Below, in pieces: positions 1 to 8,727 of a DNA stretch of 64,000 nucleotides. This DNA is from Chloroflexota bacterium (GTDB lineage Bacteria > Chloroflexota > Dehalococcoidia > Bin125). The notes below the pieces were generated by a model. It saw nothing but the letters and a program-made list of their open reading frames with translations, made no database searches and was not told where the DNA came from. A program made the translations under genes and the position numbers. The stretch is from assembly GCA_009838735.1 (NCBI GenBank), contig VXQZ01000036.1, positions 1 through 64,000 of the forward strand, given 5' to 3'. Each line of letters opens with the position of its first letter. Positions within the stretch are counted from its first letter, which is position 1.

Positions 1-47
1 CGGGCATAACAAGGGGGCACGGGGCGTCGGAGGCGGTGGCGGGAGCG

Positions 48-266
48 TCAGGTTCGGGGTTGTTTGAGGGGCGGCAGGTCCTGGAGGAGTGTTGTTGCTA
101 CCTGGCTGATTTCATTGACGGCTTGCTGGAACGCGTCCTCTGTTCTCGAAGAGGGGTGCTGGATTCCGGAGATTTTGCGTACGAACTGGCGGGCGGCCTG
201 TTCGATTTCGTCTTGCGTCGGATCGATACCAGCGGGTTGGCGCAGGCGTTTGATTGAGCGGCACAT
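48..266 (-). CDS. DUF2277 family small protein
   Basis: The 72-residue product begins MCRSIKRLR and contains QFVRKISGIQHPS followed by an alanine/glutamine-rich helix, the pattern I associate with the DUF2277 family (short bacterial proteins with an MCRxIKxLR start, function unknown). The start is placed at the ATG at 264-266 because the family begins at MCR; an upstream in-frame codon at 296 would add ten proline/glycine-rich residues encoded by the hairpin region, which is unlikely. It lies downstream of the enoyl-CoA hydratase on the same strand, separated by a GC-rich hairpin, so it is probably transcribed on its own or by read-through. No catalytic motif is visible. Family assignment is from recall of the sequence pattern. 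Confidence 0.78.
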   Translation of the reverse strand: MCRSIKRLRQPAGIDPTQDEIEQAARQFVRKISGIQHPSSRTEDAFQQAVNEISQVATTLLQDLPPLKQPRT

Positions 267-294
267 TACCGGGCCCCCTCCGCCGCTTCGCGGC

Positions 295-315
295 ACCTCC
301 CCCGGAGGGGGAGGT
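295..315. terminator. GC hairpin, terminator- or REP-like
   Basis: A perfect 9-bp inverted repeat (ACCTCCCCC, loop GGA, GGGGGAGGT) lies just downstream of the minus-strand enoyl-CoA hydratase stop. A second smaller hairpin (CCGC around CTTCG) is adjacent at about 281-293. There is no T-run on the minus-strand side, so it may be a repetitive intergenic palindrome rather than a classic intrinsic terminator. Confidence 0.5.
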
Positions 316-335
316 CTTGCTCTCTACGAGAGGTC

Positions 336-1193
336 TTAGAAGCCGGTGAACTTTGGTTCTCGGCGTTCTCGGAAGGATGTGCCTCCCTCGATGCGGTCGT
401 AGGAACCGGTGACGAGGGGCAGGACTCCGCCGGAGAGTTCGAGGGCGGATTCGTAGTCGAGATAGGCGGTGCGGTAGGCCATCAGTTTGCCGACTTTCTG
501 GCCGACGGGCGGACCGTTCTCGACCTCTTGAGCGAACTCGAGCAAGCGCTCGCGGAACGCGTCAGGCTCGACGAGGTAGTTGCTGACGCCTGCTTCATGG
601 CCTTCTTCGGCGGTCATGAAGCGGCCGGTGAACATCATCTCCATGGCCTTGCGCCAGCCCAGGATCTTGGGGATGGCCCAGAAGCCGCCAAGGTCGGCGT
701 AGAGACCGCGCTTGACGTAGGCGACCTGGTAGCGGGCGTTGGTCGAGGCGACGAGGAGGTCGCAGAGACAGGCCATATCGAATCCTGCGCCAACGCATGG
801 TCCATTGACGCCGGCGATCACGGGAATGTCGAGGCGGCGCAGCTCGGCGAAGGTCTTGGTCTCGTAGCGGAAGTTGAGCCGCTGGCCTTCGTTGTCGGTG
901 TAGTTGGGGGAATCCGGCGCGCCCTGCAGCGGATCGGGGTTGTCATCCCAGAACTCGGTCCCGCGTCCGTCTCCGGCTCCGCCGGCATCCATGCCGGCGC
1001 AGAATCCACGTCCCTTGCCGGTGATCACAAGGACACGCGCCGTGCGATCCATCCGGATCCTCGTCAGCGCGTCGTACATCTCGGCGAGCAACGGGAAGGT
1101 TAAGGCGTTGAGCTTTTCCGGACGATTGAGCTCAAGCCAGATGATGCCGTCGTGATCGCCTTTGCGCTCGACGGTGATCAGTTCGTAGGACAT
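336..1193 (-). CDS. Enoyl-CoA hydratase/isomerase (crotonase) family protein
   Basis: This 285-residue protein has the crotonase fold signatures. GRGFCAGMDAGG (residues 61-72) and GVNGPCVGAGFDMACLCDL (128-146) supply the two oxyanion-hole amides that hold the acyl-CoA thioester. The acidic residue at D167 in GLYADLGG fits the isomerase/dienoyl-isomerase branch, where one catalytic acid is an aspartate, rather than a classic hydratase. It probably acts in the cytoplasm in fatty-acid or aromatic acyl-CoA degradation. The ATG is preceded by GGAAAGGACCGAC, a good ribosome binding site. The LLM oxidoreductase lies 28 bp upstream on the same strand, suggesting one operon. The length is slightly above the usual 255-270. 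The exact substrate cannot be told. Confidence 0.88.
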   Translation of the reverse strand: MSYELITVERKGDHDGIIWLELNRPEKLNALTFPLLAEMYDALTRIRMDRTARVLVITGKGRGFCAGMDAGGAGDGRGTEFWDDNPDPLQGAPDSPNYTDNEGQRLNFRYETKTFAELRRLDIPVIAGVNGPCVGAGFDMACLCDLLVASTNARYQVAYVKRGLYADLGGFWAIPKILGWRKAMEMMFTGRFMTAEEGHEAGVSNYLVEPDAFRERLLEFAQEVENGPPVGQKVGKLMAYRTAYLDYESALELSGGVLPLVTGSYDRIEGGTSFRERREPKFTGF

Positions 1194-1221
1194 GTCGGTC
1201 CTTTCCCTTTCGCGTTGCGGG

Positions 1222-2235
1222 CTACTGGAAATGGGGCATGACGTCGTTGGTGAAGCGGACGAACGAGTCGTGGGAGAAGGGGGAGGCGATCAGGTAGTCG
1301 AGGTCGATGGTCTCGCGCAGCTCTTCGAGCTGGTCGATCACCTTCGAGGCGCTGCCGTGGATCACCACCTGGTTGGCATAGCGGTCGATGCGTTCGTCGT
1401 CGGACAGCTGACGGACGGGACTGGCGTTGCCGCTGACCTTTTCGTTGGCGTAGGAGCCGATCGTCCACTGGGCGCCGTTGATCGCGATCTGCTCGGCTTC
1501 CGCGTCGGTCTCGGCGACGGCGATTAGACGTGCCATCGGAATGACTCGGTCCTCGGTCTCATGGCCGTATCGGTCAAGTGCCTTGAAGTAGTTGCGGCGC
1601 TTGTCGCCGAGTTCTTCGTGCGTGGCGTGCGGGTCCATGAGGATCGAGTAGCCCTGCCTGGCGGCCCAGTCGATGGCGTCGGGACCGCCGGCGGCGACCC
1701 AGAAGGGCGGCGTGGGTTGCTGATAGGGCTTGGGCAGGACCTCGATCTCGTCGAAGTCGTAGTAGTCGCCGTGCCAGGTGATTCGCTCCTGGCGCCAGGC
1801 CTCGATGACGACCTGGACGGATTCGCGGAAGCGTGGGTACGACTCTTCGAACTCGACGCCGAAGGCGCGGAACTCGGTGCGGTCGAAGCCGCGGCCGGCG
1901 CCCCAGTTGACGCGTCCGCCGGACAGGATGTCGAGCAGGGCGACCTCCTCGGCGATGCGCAGCGGGTGATAGAAGGAGGCGAGCGTGACGGCCGTGCCGA
2001 TGCGGAGTTGCTTCGTGCGTCCGGCGACGTGCATACCCATCAGGTGGACGGAGGGACAGACGGAGTAGGTGGAGAAGTGATGCTCGGCCAGCCAGACGCA
2101 GTCGTAACCGGTCTCGTCCATGATGTCGATCCGGTTGAGGGCGCGCTCGTAGACGGTGGGCAGCGGCACGCGGCGTCCGGGCCAGCTGAAGAATTGCAGG
2201 ACGCCGAACTTCATCTGGCCGTTGGGAGAGGTCAT
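1222..2235 (-). CDS. LLM class flavin-dependent oxidoreductase
   Basis: The 337-residue product has the luciferase-like monooxygenase TIM barrel: an N-terminal strand KFGVLQFFSW, then DCVWLAEHHFSTYSVCPS (bacterial-luciferase-type AEHHF motif, residues about 45-62), LRIGTAVTLASFYHPLRIAEEVALLD, and GAGRGFDRTEF in the flavin-binding region. Members use FMN or F420 to oxygenate or reduce aldehydes, ketones or aromatic substrates in the cytosol; the substrate is not predictable. It sits 27 bp from the agmatinase-like gene and 28 bp from the crotonase, so these three minus-strand genes likely form a catabolic operon. Such genes are numerous in some Chloroflexota and actinobacteria. Confidence 0.88.
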   Translation of the reverse strand: MTSPNGQMKFGVLQFFSWPGRRVPLPTVYERALNRIDIMDETGYDCVWLAEHHFSTYSVCPSVHLMGMHVAGRTKQLRIGTAVTLASFYHPLRIAEEVALLDILSGGRVNWGAGRGFDRTEFRAFGVEFEESYPRFRESVQVVIEAWRQERITWHGDYYDFDEIEVLPKPYQQPTPPFWVAAGGPDAIDWAARQGYSILMDPHATHEELGDKRRNYFKALDRYGHETEDRVIPMARLIAVAETDAEAEQIAINGAQWTIGSYANEKVSGNASPVRQLSDDERIDRYANQVVIHGSASKVIDQLEELRETIDLDYLIASPFSHDSFVRFTNDVMPHFQ

Positions 2236-2262
2236 GCGATCAGGTTAGCTGTAGATCCCGCG

Positions 2263-3282
2263 CTATTCGTCGCCCTTGCGCCGCACGGCGACGCCGGAGA
2301 GCGCCTCCAACACGACTCGATTGGCGAGCAGTGCCGTGACATCCGACGTGTCGTAGGGCGGCGCGACTTCGACTACGTCCATGCCGAGCAGGTTGGACTC
2401 CATGCCGATCCGTCGGACGGCGTCGAGGAGTTGGCGTGAGGTGAGGCCGCCCGACTCGGGCGTGCCGGTGCCGGGCGCCATGCCGGGATCGACCACGTCG
2501 ACATCGACGGACAGGAATACCCCGTCGCATTCGTCGGCGGCGACTTCGAGCGCTTCGTCGAGGCAGTCATCGAGTCCGCGTTGGACGACTTCGGTCATCT
2601 CGAACCAGCGCATGCGCTGGTCGGCCATCCATTCGAGGATCGGCGGGTCGGGCCAGTAACCCCTGAGTCCGATCTGGAGGAATCGGTCGCCGCGGACGGC
2701 GCCGCTGAGGATGAGCCGCCGCATCGGCGTGCCATGACCCCAGAGTCCGCCGTCGGAGTCGCCAGTGTCGGCGTGGGCGTCGAAGTGAATCAGCGCCACG
2801 CGGCCGAATCCGTGGTGCTTGGCCACTCCCTGTGCGGTCGCGTAAGTGATCGTGTGGTCTCCGCCGAGCACCACCGGAATCGCGTCGGCCTCCGACACCT
2901 GTCGGCAGGCTTCCATCAGGCGTTGCAGGCTGGGCTCACTGTCCAGTTGCTGCATGTTGACGTCACCGGCGTCGACGACACGGAGTTCTCCCAACGGATC
3001 GACGCCGAGCCCCAGATGCGGACGGTAACCGGAGTGCGGAATGTAGTCGGCCGATCTGATTGCCTGTGGTCCGAATCGGGCGCCGGGTCGGTAGCTGGTA
3101 CCGGCGTCGAAGGGCGCGCCGAGGATGACGGCGCCAGCCTGCTCAATCGACTCGGGCCGTCGCAGATTGGCCCGCGGGACGCCGAGGAAGGTGAACGACG
3201 GTCCGTAGCGGTTGGCCGGGCGCGCCTTGAGGTGGGCCTCTTCGTAGGAGCGTGGCAGATTCGATTCCGCGGTCATCTTCAC
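2263..3282 (-). CDS. Agmatinase/arginase-family ureohydrolase
   Basis: The 339-residue protein carries the full binuclear manganese ligand set of the ureohydrolase family: GGDH (140-143, ligand H143), DAHAD (168-172, ligands D168, H170, D172) and SVDVD (258-262, ligands D260, D262), followed by GMAPGTGTPESGG. Family members hydrolyse guanidino groups (agmatine, arginine, guanidinobutyrate and others) releasing urea. The N-terminal extension of about 45 residues and the FLGVPRA segment are typical of agmatinase-like rather than arginase proteins. It is divergent from the formate dehydrogenase operon across an 86-bp gap that must hold both promoters. The substrate is not resolved. Confidence 0.88.
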   Translation of the reverse strand: MKMTAESNLPRSYEEAHLKARPANRYGPSFTFLGVPRANLRRPESIEQAGAVILGAPFDAGTSYRPGARFGPQAIRSADYIPHSGYRPHLGLGVDPLGELRVVDAGDVNMQQLDSEPSLQRLMEACRQVSEADAIPVVLGGDHTITYATAQGVAKHHGFGRVALIHFDAHADTGDSDGGLWGHGTPMRRLILSGAVRGDRFLQIGLRGYWPDPPILEWMADQRMRWFEMTEVVQRGLDDCLDEALEVAADECDGVFLSVDVDVVDPGMAPGTGTPESGGLTSRQLLDAVRRIGMESNLLGMDVVEVAPPYDTSDVTALLANRVVLEALSGVAVRRKGDE

Positions 3283-3368
3283 TTCTCGCGCTCGTGGGAG
3301 CTCCCGCAGTGGTATCTAGAATGGTATCCAGCACGTCTCAGGGGGCGATCAGCCGCTGACTTAACCGG

Positions 3369-4958
3369 GTGAAGGGCAAGAACGACGTGGTCACAGAGAC
3401 GGCAACCGAGGCGCATCTGAGCGAACTCCAGCTGGCGTTGACGGCGCTGCCCCGACAACGAACGCAGGTCTTGCCTGCACTTCACATCGTTGACGAGGTG
3501 TACGGCTATCTCGATCACCAGGCTCTGGAACACGTCGCTCAATGGGTGCATATGCCACGCGCGGAGTTGTTTGCCGTCGCCACGAGCTACACCGAGTTTC
3601 GCTGGAGTCCGCTGACAGAGGATTCGACGCGCGTCTGTCGAGGATTGCCGTGTCGGATTGCGGCGGGCGACTCGGCGAGCGTTGGTGACGATCACGAGTG
3701 CATGTTCCTCTGCGCTGCCGCGAGCGACGGTCCAATTTCAGTGTCGGGACCGGATCGCCTTGAGTCGTCCGTTGCTGAATCAGTCTTCGATGCGGCCAGG
3801 GCAACCGTCCCTGGCGGATTGACTCGAGTGACTGGTAAGAGAACAACCGACCCGCCGGATTGGCGCGGTTGGCGGGCCGCGACCCAACTGAGTCAGTCCG
3901 TGTCGTTGGCGCTGGTAGAACGCGCGGGACTGCTCGGCCGAGGTGGCGCCTACTTCCCGGTTCATCTCAAGTGGGGCGGCGCGGTTGAGGCGGCGTCGAG
4001 AAATGGTCAGCCGTACCTCGTCGCGAACGGCGAAGAGGGTGAGCCGGGAACCTTCAAGGATCGCTGGTTGATGGAGTCGGATCCACAGCGGATTCTTGAG
4101 GGGATCGGGATCGCCTGTCACGCGCTCGGCGCCTCGCACGCGTTCTGGTACATCAACGGCATGGCCGACCGCTCCGCCTCGGCTGCTGCTGAAGCGATCG
4201 CTTCCGCCCAAGCGGCTGGATTGTTGGATGGATTGACCGTCGAGATTCGACGAGGCGCCGGCGGCTACGTTTGCGGCGAGGAGTCGGTCATCCTGGAATC
4301 AATCGAGGGTCGCCGCGCCGTGCCGCGACTCAAACCGCCCTATCCCACCGAGCGTGGACTCTGGGGACGGCCGACTGCGATCAACAGCGTCGAAACGTTG
4401 TCCAATCTTCCTGACATTTTCGAGTTCGGCGCGGACTGGTTCCGCGAAGTGGGCGCGGAGGGCATGCCCGGCACCAAACTGATTCAGCTCAGCGGGGCCT
4501 TCCGCAATCGTGGGGTGATTGAGTTGCCGCTGGGCACGCCGGTCTCGGAGATCGTCGCATTGGGCGAGCCGAGCGAACCGCTGGCGGGCGTCACCATGGG
4601 CGGCCCGTCGGGCGGATTCCTCGCGCCAGAGAACTTCGACACGCCGATTGCGCCCGGACAAATGGATGGCCATGGCGCGTTGCTGGGCGCCGGCGGGATC
4701 ATCGCGATTCCGCGGTCGTACGGGATTGAGCGGGCACTCGGCGTCTGGGCGGAGTACAACGCCAATGAGTCTTGCGGGAAATGCACGCCCTGTCGCGAAG
4801 GTTCGGGTCGAATGGCCGCCGCCCTCGCGGAAGGCAACTGGGCCGACGTTGAGGCGTTGATTCCGTTGATTGCCGCGGGATCGCTCTGCGGCCTCGGTCA
4901 GATGGCGCCCAATCCCATCACCTCGGCGAAGCACCAGTTCGGAGGGAGTGTCCTATGA
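3369..4958 (+). CDS. NAD-dependent formate dehydrogenase beta subunit (NuoE-NuoF fusion type)
   Basis: This 529-residue protein fuses two complex-I-like modules. Residues 1-125 resemble NuoE, a thioredoxin-like [2Fe-2S] domain, with ligand pattern C-x4-C (CRGLPC) and C-x3-C (CMFLC). Residues about 165-529 are NuoF-like: GRGGAYFP (FMN/NADH binding), NGEEGEPGTFKDR, GGYVCGEESVILESIEG, and a C-terminal [4Fe-4S] site ESCGKCTPCREGS plus a fourth Cys in SLCGLGQ. It would pass electrons from the molybdenum subunit to NAD. The stop overlaps the next gene by 4 bp (ATGA), so translation is coupled. The GTG at 3369 is the longest start; a GTG at 3390 is a possible alternative. Confidence 0.87.
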   Translation: MKGKNDVVTETATEAHLSELQLALTALPRQRTQVLPALHIVDEVYGYLDHQALEHVAQWVHMPRAELFAVATSYTEFRWSPLTEDSTRVCRGLPCRIAAGDSASVGDDHECMFLCAAASDGPISVSGPDRLESSVAESVFDAARATVPGGLTRVTGKRTTDPPDWRGWRAATQLSQSVSLALVERAGLLGRGGAYFPVHLKWGGAVEAASRNGQPYLVANGEEGEPGTFKDRWLMESDPQRILEGIGIACHALGASHAFWYINGMADRSASAAAEAIASAQAAGLLDGLTVEIRRGAGGYVCGEESVILESIEGRRAVPRLKPPYPTERGLWGRPTAINSVETLSNLPDIFEFGADWFREVGAEGMPGTKLIQLSGAFRNRGVIELPLGTPVSEIVALGEPSEPLAGVTMGGPSGGFLAPENFDTPIAPGQMDGHGALLGAGGIIAIPRSYGIERALGVWAEYNANESCGKCTPCREGSGRMAAALAEGNWADVEALIPLIAAGSLCGLGQMAPNPITSAKHQFGGSVL

Positions 4959-7756
4959 CGATGGAGACTTCCGCTGCAATGATCAACCTCAGCATTGACG
5001 GACAGACCCGTCAGGCCACCGCCGGAACCACAATCCTCGATGCGGTGCTGGCCGCCGGAATCGATCTACCGCATCTGTGCAAAGACCTCGACGGGCCGGC
5101 GTTGGGCGCGTGCCGCACATGCCTGGTCGAAATCGAGGGACAACGCGGGCTTCCTGCCGCCTGCCACACGCCGGTGTCCGAGGGCCAGGCGATTCTGACC
5201 GACTCCGACACTGCTCGCGCGGCGCGCAAGGGCATCCTTGAGCTGACGCTGGCAATGACCGACAACACGGCCCATTCAAACGGAGGCGCGGCAACCGAGT
5301 TGCGTCACCACGCGACGACGCACGAGGCCGCGGTCGATCGGTGGGTGGCACAATCGAACGAACACCAGGACGAGACGAATCACTTCTACCGCTTCGACGC
5401 GACCGACTGCATCCTCTGCGGGCGTTGCGTGTCTGCGTGCTCGGATCGACAGCACATCGGCGCAATCGGTATTGCCGGCGCCGGGAAATCAGCGCGGATC
5501 GCCTCGTTTGGCGACGAGCCGCTGGGCGAGTCGACGTGTACGTCGTGTGGCTCCTGCGTGGCCGCGTGTCCAACCGAGGCGCTCATGCCGAAGCGAGCGG
5601 CGTCCGGCGCCAAGACCGTTTCTACGGTCTGTCCTTACTGCGGAGTCGGCTGCGGCATCAAGATCACTGCGGAAGACGGCATCCTGACTCACGTCGACGA
5701 TGACCCGGACAATCTCTCATCCAAAGGTCTGCTCTGCGTCAAGGGTCGGTTTGGGACGGCGTTTGTCAATCACTCCGACCGACTGACGACGCCGCTGATT
5801 CGCGGTCCTGAGGGCTTGCAACCAGCTTCGTGGGACGAGGTGCTGGACCTGGTGGCCGAGAAGTTTGCCGAACATCGAGGCGCATTCGGCGCGTTCTCGT
5901 CGGCCAAAGCGACCAATGAAGACAACTACATCCTGCAGAAGTTCGTGCGGGCTGTGATGGGCACGAACAACATCGACCACTGCACTCGGCTCTGTCACTC
6001 ACCCTCCGTCGAGGCGATGCTGGCCCAGCTTGGATCGGGCGCGACGTCGAACAGTTACAGCGACTATGAAGCCGCCGACTGTCTCTTCGTCGTGGGCGCT
6101 GATCCGTCCTCGAACCATCCAGTCGCCGCTTCACGGATGCGGACGGCGGTGGACCGCGGGGCGTCGTTGATCGTGCTCAATCCGAAACGGATTGAGCTCT
6201 GCGATCACACGGACCTCTGGTTGCAGCAGTACCCGGGCACCGACGTCGCCGTACTCAATGGGATGGCCAGGGTCATTCTGGACGAGGGACTGGCCGACAG
6301 ACCGTTCATCGCCGAGCGAACCGAGGGGTTCGATGAGTGGCTGTCCGAACTCGATGGCTACACGCCGGAACGGGTGGAAGAACTGTCCGGCGTTCCGGCG
6401 GAGTTGCTGATCCGTGCAGCTCGCATGTACGCACGACCGAATCCCGTCGAATCGGACCCGGGAGGCTCCTGCCTGATCTGGGGCATGGGCGTGACCCAGC
6501 ACACGAACGGCACCGCCAACGCCACGGCATTGCTCAATCTGGCGCTGCTGACCGGGCAGGTTGGGCGAATTGGCAATGGCGTTTCGCCGTTGCGCGGACA
6601 GAACAACGTGCAGGGCGCCGGCGACGCCGGTTGCGTTCCCGATGCGTTGCCCGGATATCAGCGCTACACGTCGGACGTGCTGGACAAGTTCAACAACATC
6701 TGGGAGGCGGACTTACCGGCCGCGGAAGGACTTCGGGCGACCGACATGGTCGAAAGCATGCTCTCCAATAACGGCGTGCGCTGCATGTACATCGTCGGTG
6801 AGAACCCGCTCCTGACCGAGCCCAACCTGGCCCACGCTCATGAAGCATTTGCGAAGCTCGATTTCCTGGTCGTGCAGGACATCTTCATGCACGAGACGGC
6901 AGAGCTGGCCGACGTTGTCTTGCCGGCAGCCTCATTCGCAGAGAAGGAAGGCACGTTTACGAATTCAGAGCGCCGCGTGCAGCGGGTACGGCAGGTGATC
7001 CCGCCCGTCGGACAATCGCGCGCCGACTGGGAGATCGTGCAGGACGTCGCGCGGCGCACGGCTCGCCGCCTCGGGGTGTCGCCAGTCGGTTTCGAGCATG
7101 GATCTGCATCCTCGGTCTTCGACGAGCTCGCCTCGCTGACTCCGATCATGGCTGGTCTCTCGCACCGGCGGCTCGATCAGGAGGGTGGCATCCAGTGGCC
7201 ATGTCCCAGCGCAGACCATCCGGGAACGCCGCGTCTGTACGACGAGTCATTCCCCCGCGGCCTGGGCAAGTTCATTCCGGTGAAACAGCTCCCGCCTTCC
7301 GAAGAAGCCCCGGACGATCGCTATCCGCTGATCCTGAACACCGGTCGCGTTCTGTATCACTGGCATGGTGGAACGATGACGAGGCGGGTAGAGGGTCTGG
7401 TCGATTCATTCCCGGAGTTGCGGGTCGCGATTCACCCGAACGACGCTGCCCGAATGGAAATCGTGAACGATGAGGCCGTCCGGGTCGCCTCTCGCCGTGG
7501 AAGGCTCGAGGGCGTCAGCTTCATCACTGAGGATGTCGCTGAAGGCTCCGTGTTTGTGCCCTTTGTGCGATTGGCTGAATCGGCGGCCAACTGGCTGACC
7601 AACAACGTCTACGACGAGGTCGCGAGAATCCCCGAGTACAAGGTCTGCGCAGTCGCAATCGAGCGGGCGGGGGAACCGTCCGAATGGCGCCACAGCGGGC
7701 CTGACGGGAACGGCCGCAAGCGTGGCCGCCGCGGCAAGCGCCGACAGTACTGGTAG
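4955..7756 (+). CDS. Formate dehydrogenase alpha subunit (molybdopterin oxidoreductase)
   Basis: The 933-residue protein has, in order, a ferredoxin-type [2Fe-2S] domain (C42, C53, C56, C70), a His/Cys region and two [4Fe-4S] motifs (CILCGRCVSAC and CTSCGSCVAAC), then the catalytic molybdopterin domain. That domain opens with CPYCGVGC and has a metal-ligand cysteine at C347 in CTRLCHSPS. The ligand is Cys, encoded by TGT, so this is not a selenoprotein. A C-terminal dinucleotide-binding domain begins near LILNTGRVLYHWH. It oxidises formate to CO2 and works with the upstream NuoE/F-type subunit to reduce NAD in the cytosol. The tail is unusually basic (RKRGRRGKRR). Other molybdoenzymes of this architecture exist, but formate dehydrogenase fits the domain order best. 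Confidence 0.88.
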   Translation: MTMETSAAMINLSIDGQTRQATAGTTILDAVLAAGIDLPHLCKDLDGPALGACRTCLVEIEGQRGLPAACHTPVSEGQAILTDSDTARAARKGILELTLAMTDNTAHSNGGAATELRHHATTHEAAVDRWVAQSNEHQDETNHFYRFDATDCILCGRCVSACSDRQHIGAIGIAGAGKSARIASFGDEPLGESTCTSCGSCVAACPTEALMPKRAASGAKTVSTVCPYCGVGCGIKITAEDGILTHVDDDPDNLSSKGLLCVKGRFGTAFVNHSDRLTTPLIRGPEGLQPASWDEVLDLVAEKFAEHRGAFGAFSSAKATNEDNYILQKFVRAVMGTNNIDHCTRLCHSPSVEAMLAQLGSGATSNSYSDYEAADCLFVVGADPSSNHPVAASRMRTAVDRGASLIVLNPKRIELCDHTDLWLQQYPGTDVAVLNGMARVILDEGLADRPFIAERTEGFDEWLSELDGYTPERVEELSGVPAELLIRAARMYARPNPVESDPGGSCLIWGMGVTQHTNGTANATALLNLALLTGQVGRIGNGVSPLRGQNNVQGAGDAGCVPDALPGYQRYTSDVLDKFNNIWEADLPAAEGLRATDMVESMLSNNGVRCMYIVGENPLLTEPNLAHAHEAFAKLDFLVVQDIFMHETAELADVVLPAASFAEKEGTFTNSERRVQRVRQVIPPVGQSRADWEIVQDVARRTARRLGVSPVGFEHGSASSVFDELASLTPIMAGLSHRRLDQEGGIQWPCPSADHPGTPRLYDESFPRGLGKFIPVKQLPPSEEAPDDRYPLILNTGRVLYHWHGGTMTRRVEGLVDSFPELRVAIHPNDAARMEIVNDEAVRVASRRGRLEGVSFITEDVAEGSVFVPFVRLAESAANWLTNNVYDEVARIPEYKVCAVAIERAGEPSEWRHSGPDGNGRKRGRRGKRRQYW

Positions 7757-7770
7757 GCCAGCGCCACCAT

Positions 7771-8709
7771 TCAAGCGTCGGGTCGGGCGACCGCACTGAG
7801 CAGCGCCACGACGACGATCCGCTCCTCGTAGCTGTGAGTCTGCTCGTCGAAGTCGCCCGAACAGGTGATCAGCGTGACCACTGACTCTCGCGTCTGGCTC
7901 AGGTATCTGATCGCTTCCTTTGAGTCGGGACGAATCGTTGCCTTGTCGACAATGTCGTAGACGTAGTAGCGATTCTGCGATTCTTCAAACATGATGAGCT
8001 GGTCTCCGACGCGAGTGTCGTCGAGTTTCCAGCAGACGCCGACGTCGATGTTGCCGTCGCGATCCTGGTAATCGCGGTGGCCGCCAAGCAAGGCGTTGCC
8101 TGTTTCGCCGGGCCGGGCGGAGCGGTTGAACCAGCCGACGACGAACGGGTTGTCGGGCGAGCCCATGGCTCCGTCGGGCGTGAGGCCAACCTGTACTACG
8201 GCAGCGCGAATTCCGGCCGAAGGCAGGATGAGCTGCCACTGAGTCTGGAAGCGTGGGCCGCTGGAGGGGACGACGCCGTTGTCGAGTGGCAGGATGCTGC
8301 CCTCGGAACCGTCAGAGCCGTAGATCAACTCGGAATCGTCAAGGCGATCGCGCAGGAGCTCGGAGAGCATGCGAAGGGCGACTCCAGCCTGCTCGGTACC
8401 GGCTGAAGCCGCTTCGGCCGAAGCCGCTTCCTGAGATTGTTGATGGGCGAGTCCGTTGTAGGCCACATAGCGAACGGGCGGCGTTGTTTGATCCGCCGCA
8501 GTGACCGAACGTTCGGGCGACAGAGATTCGCCCTGCCGGTTGGACGCTCCGTCGCTGATTGCGACTACGGTGACGAGTGCAAAGACAACCAGCGCCACGC
8601 ACCCGGCGATCAGGCCAAGGAGGAGTCCAGGCCGTCGTTCACGAAGATCTGCGACAAACCACAGCAACTCGTCGCACCAACCGCACACCAGCTGCCATGT
8701 TCGCCGCAT
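7771..8709 (-). CDS. Sortase family transpeptidase, first of a tandem pair
   Basis: The 312-residue protein has a basic N terminus and one membrane segment (about residues 28-52, LLLGLIAGCVALVVFALVTV), a low-complexity alanine/serine stalk, and a C-terminal sortase domain. Catalytic residues are the His in LLGGHRDYQD, the Cys in TLITCSGDF, and the Arg in YEERIVVVAL. Sortases cleave a C-terminal sorting motif and attach surface proteins to the cell wall or polymerise pili, outside the membrane. A second sortase ends 18 bp upstream, and the two share the sequence around all catalytic residues and the ending SAVAxPDA, so they arose by duplication. No LPxTG-type substrate is visible in the window. 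Confidence 0.88.
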   Translation of the reverse strand: MRRTWQLVCGWCDELLWFVADLRERRPGLLLGLIAGCVALVVFALVTVVAISDGASNRQGESLSPERSVTAADQTTPPVRYVAYNGLAHQQSQEAASAEAASAGTEQAGVALRMLSELLRDRLDDSELIYGSDGSEGSILPLDNGVVPSSGPRFQTQWQLILPSAGIRAAVVQVGLTPDGAMGSPDNPFVVGWFNRSARPGETGNALLGGHRDYQDRDGNIDVGVCWKLDDTRVGDQLIMFEESQNRYYVYDIVDKATIRPDSKEAIRYLSQTRESVVTLITCSGDFDEQTHSYEERIVVVALLSAVARPDA

Positions 8710-8727
8710 CCGCCAGGCCTCGACATC

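Noticed and set aside
1561-2439. Long plus-strand open frame (292 codons)
   Set aside because: It lies antisense to the LLM oxidoreductase and agmatinase genes, has biased low-complexity composition and no domain. It is a high-GC shadow frame.
4955-7756. Selenocysteine formate dehydrogenase
   Set aside because: The metal-ligand position is a TGT cysteine codon (C347), and there is no in-frame TGA in the gene.
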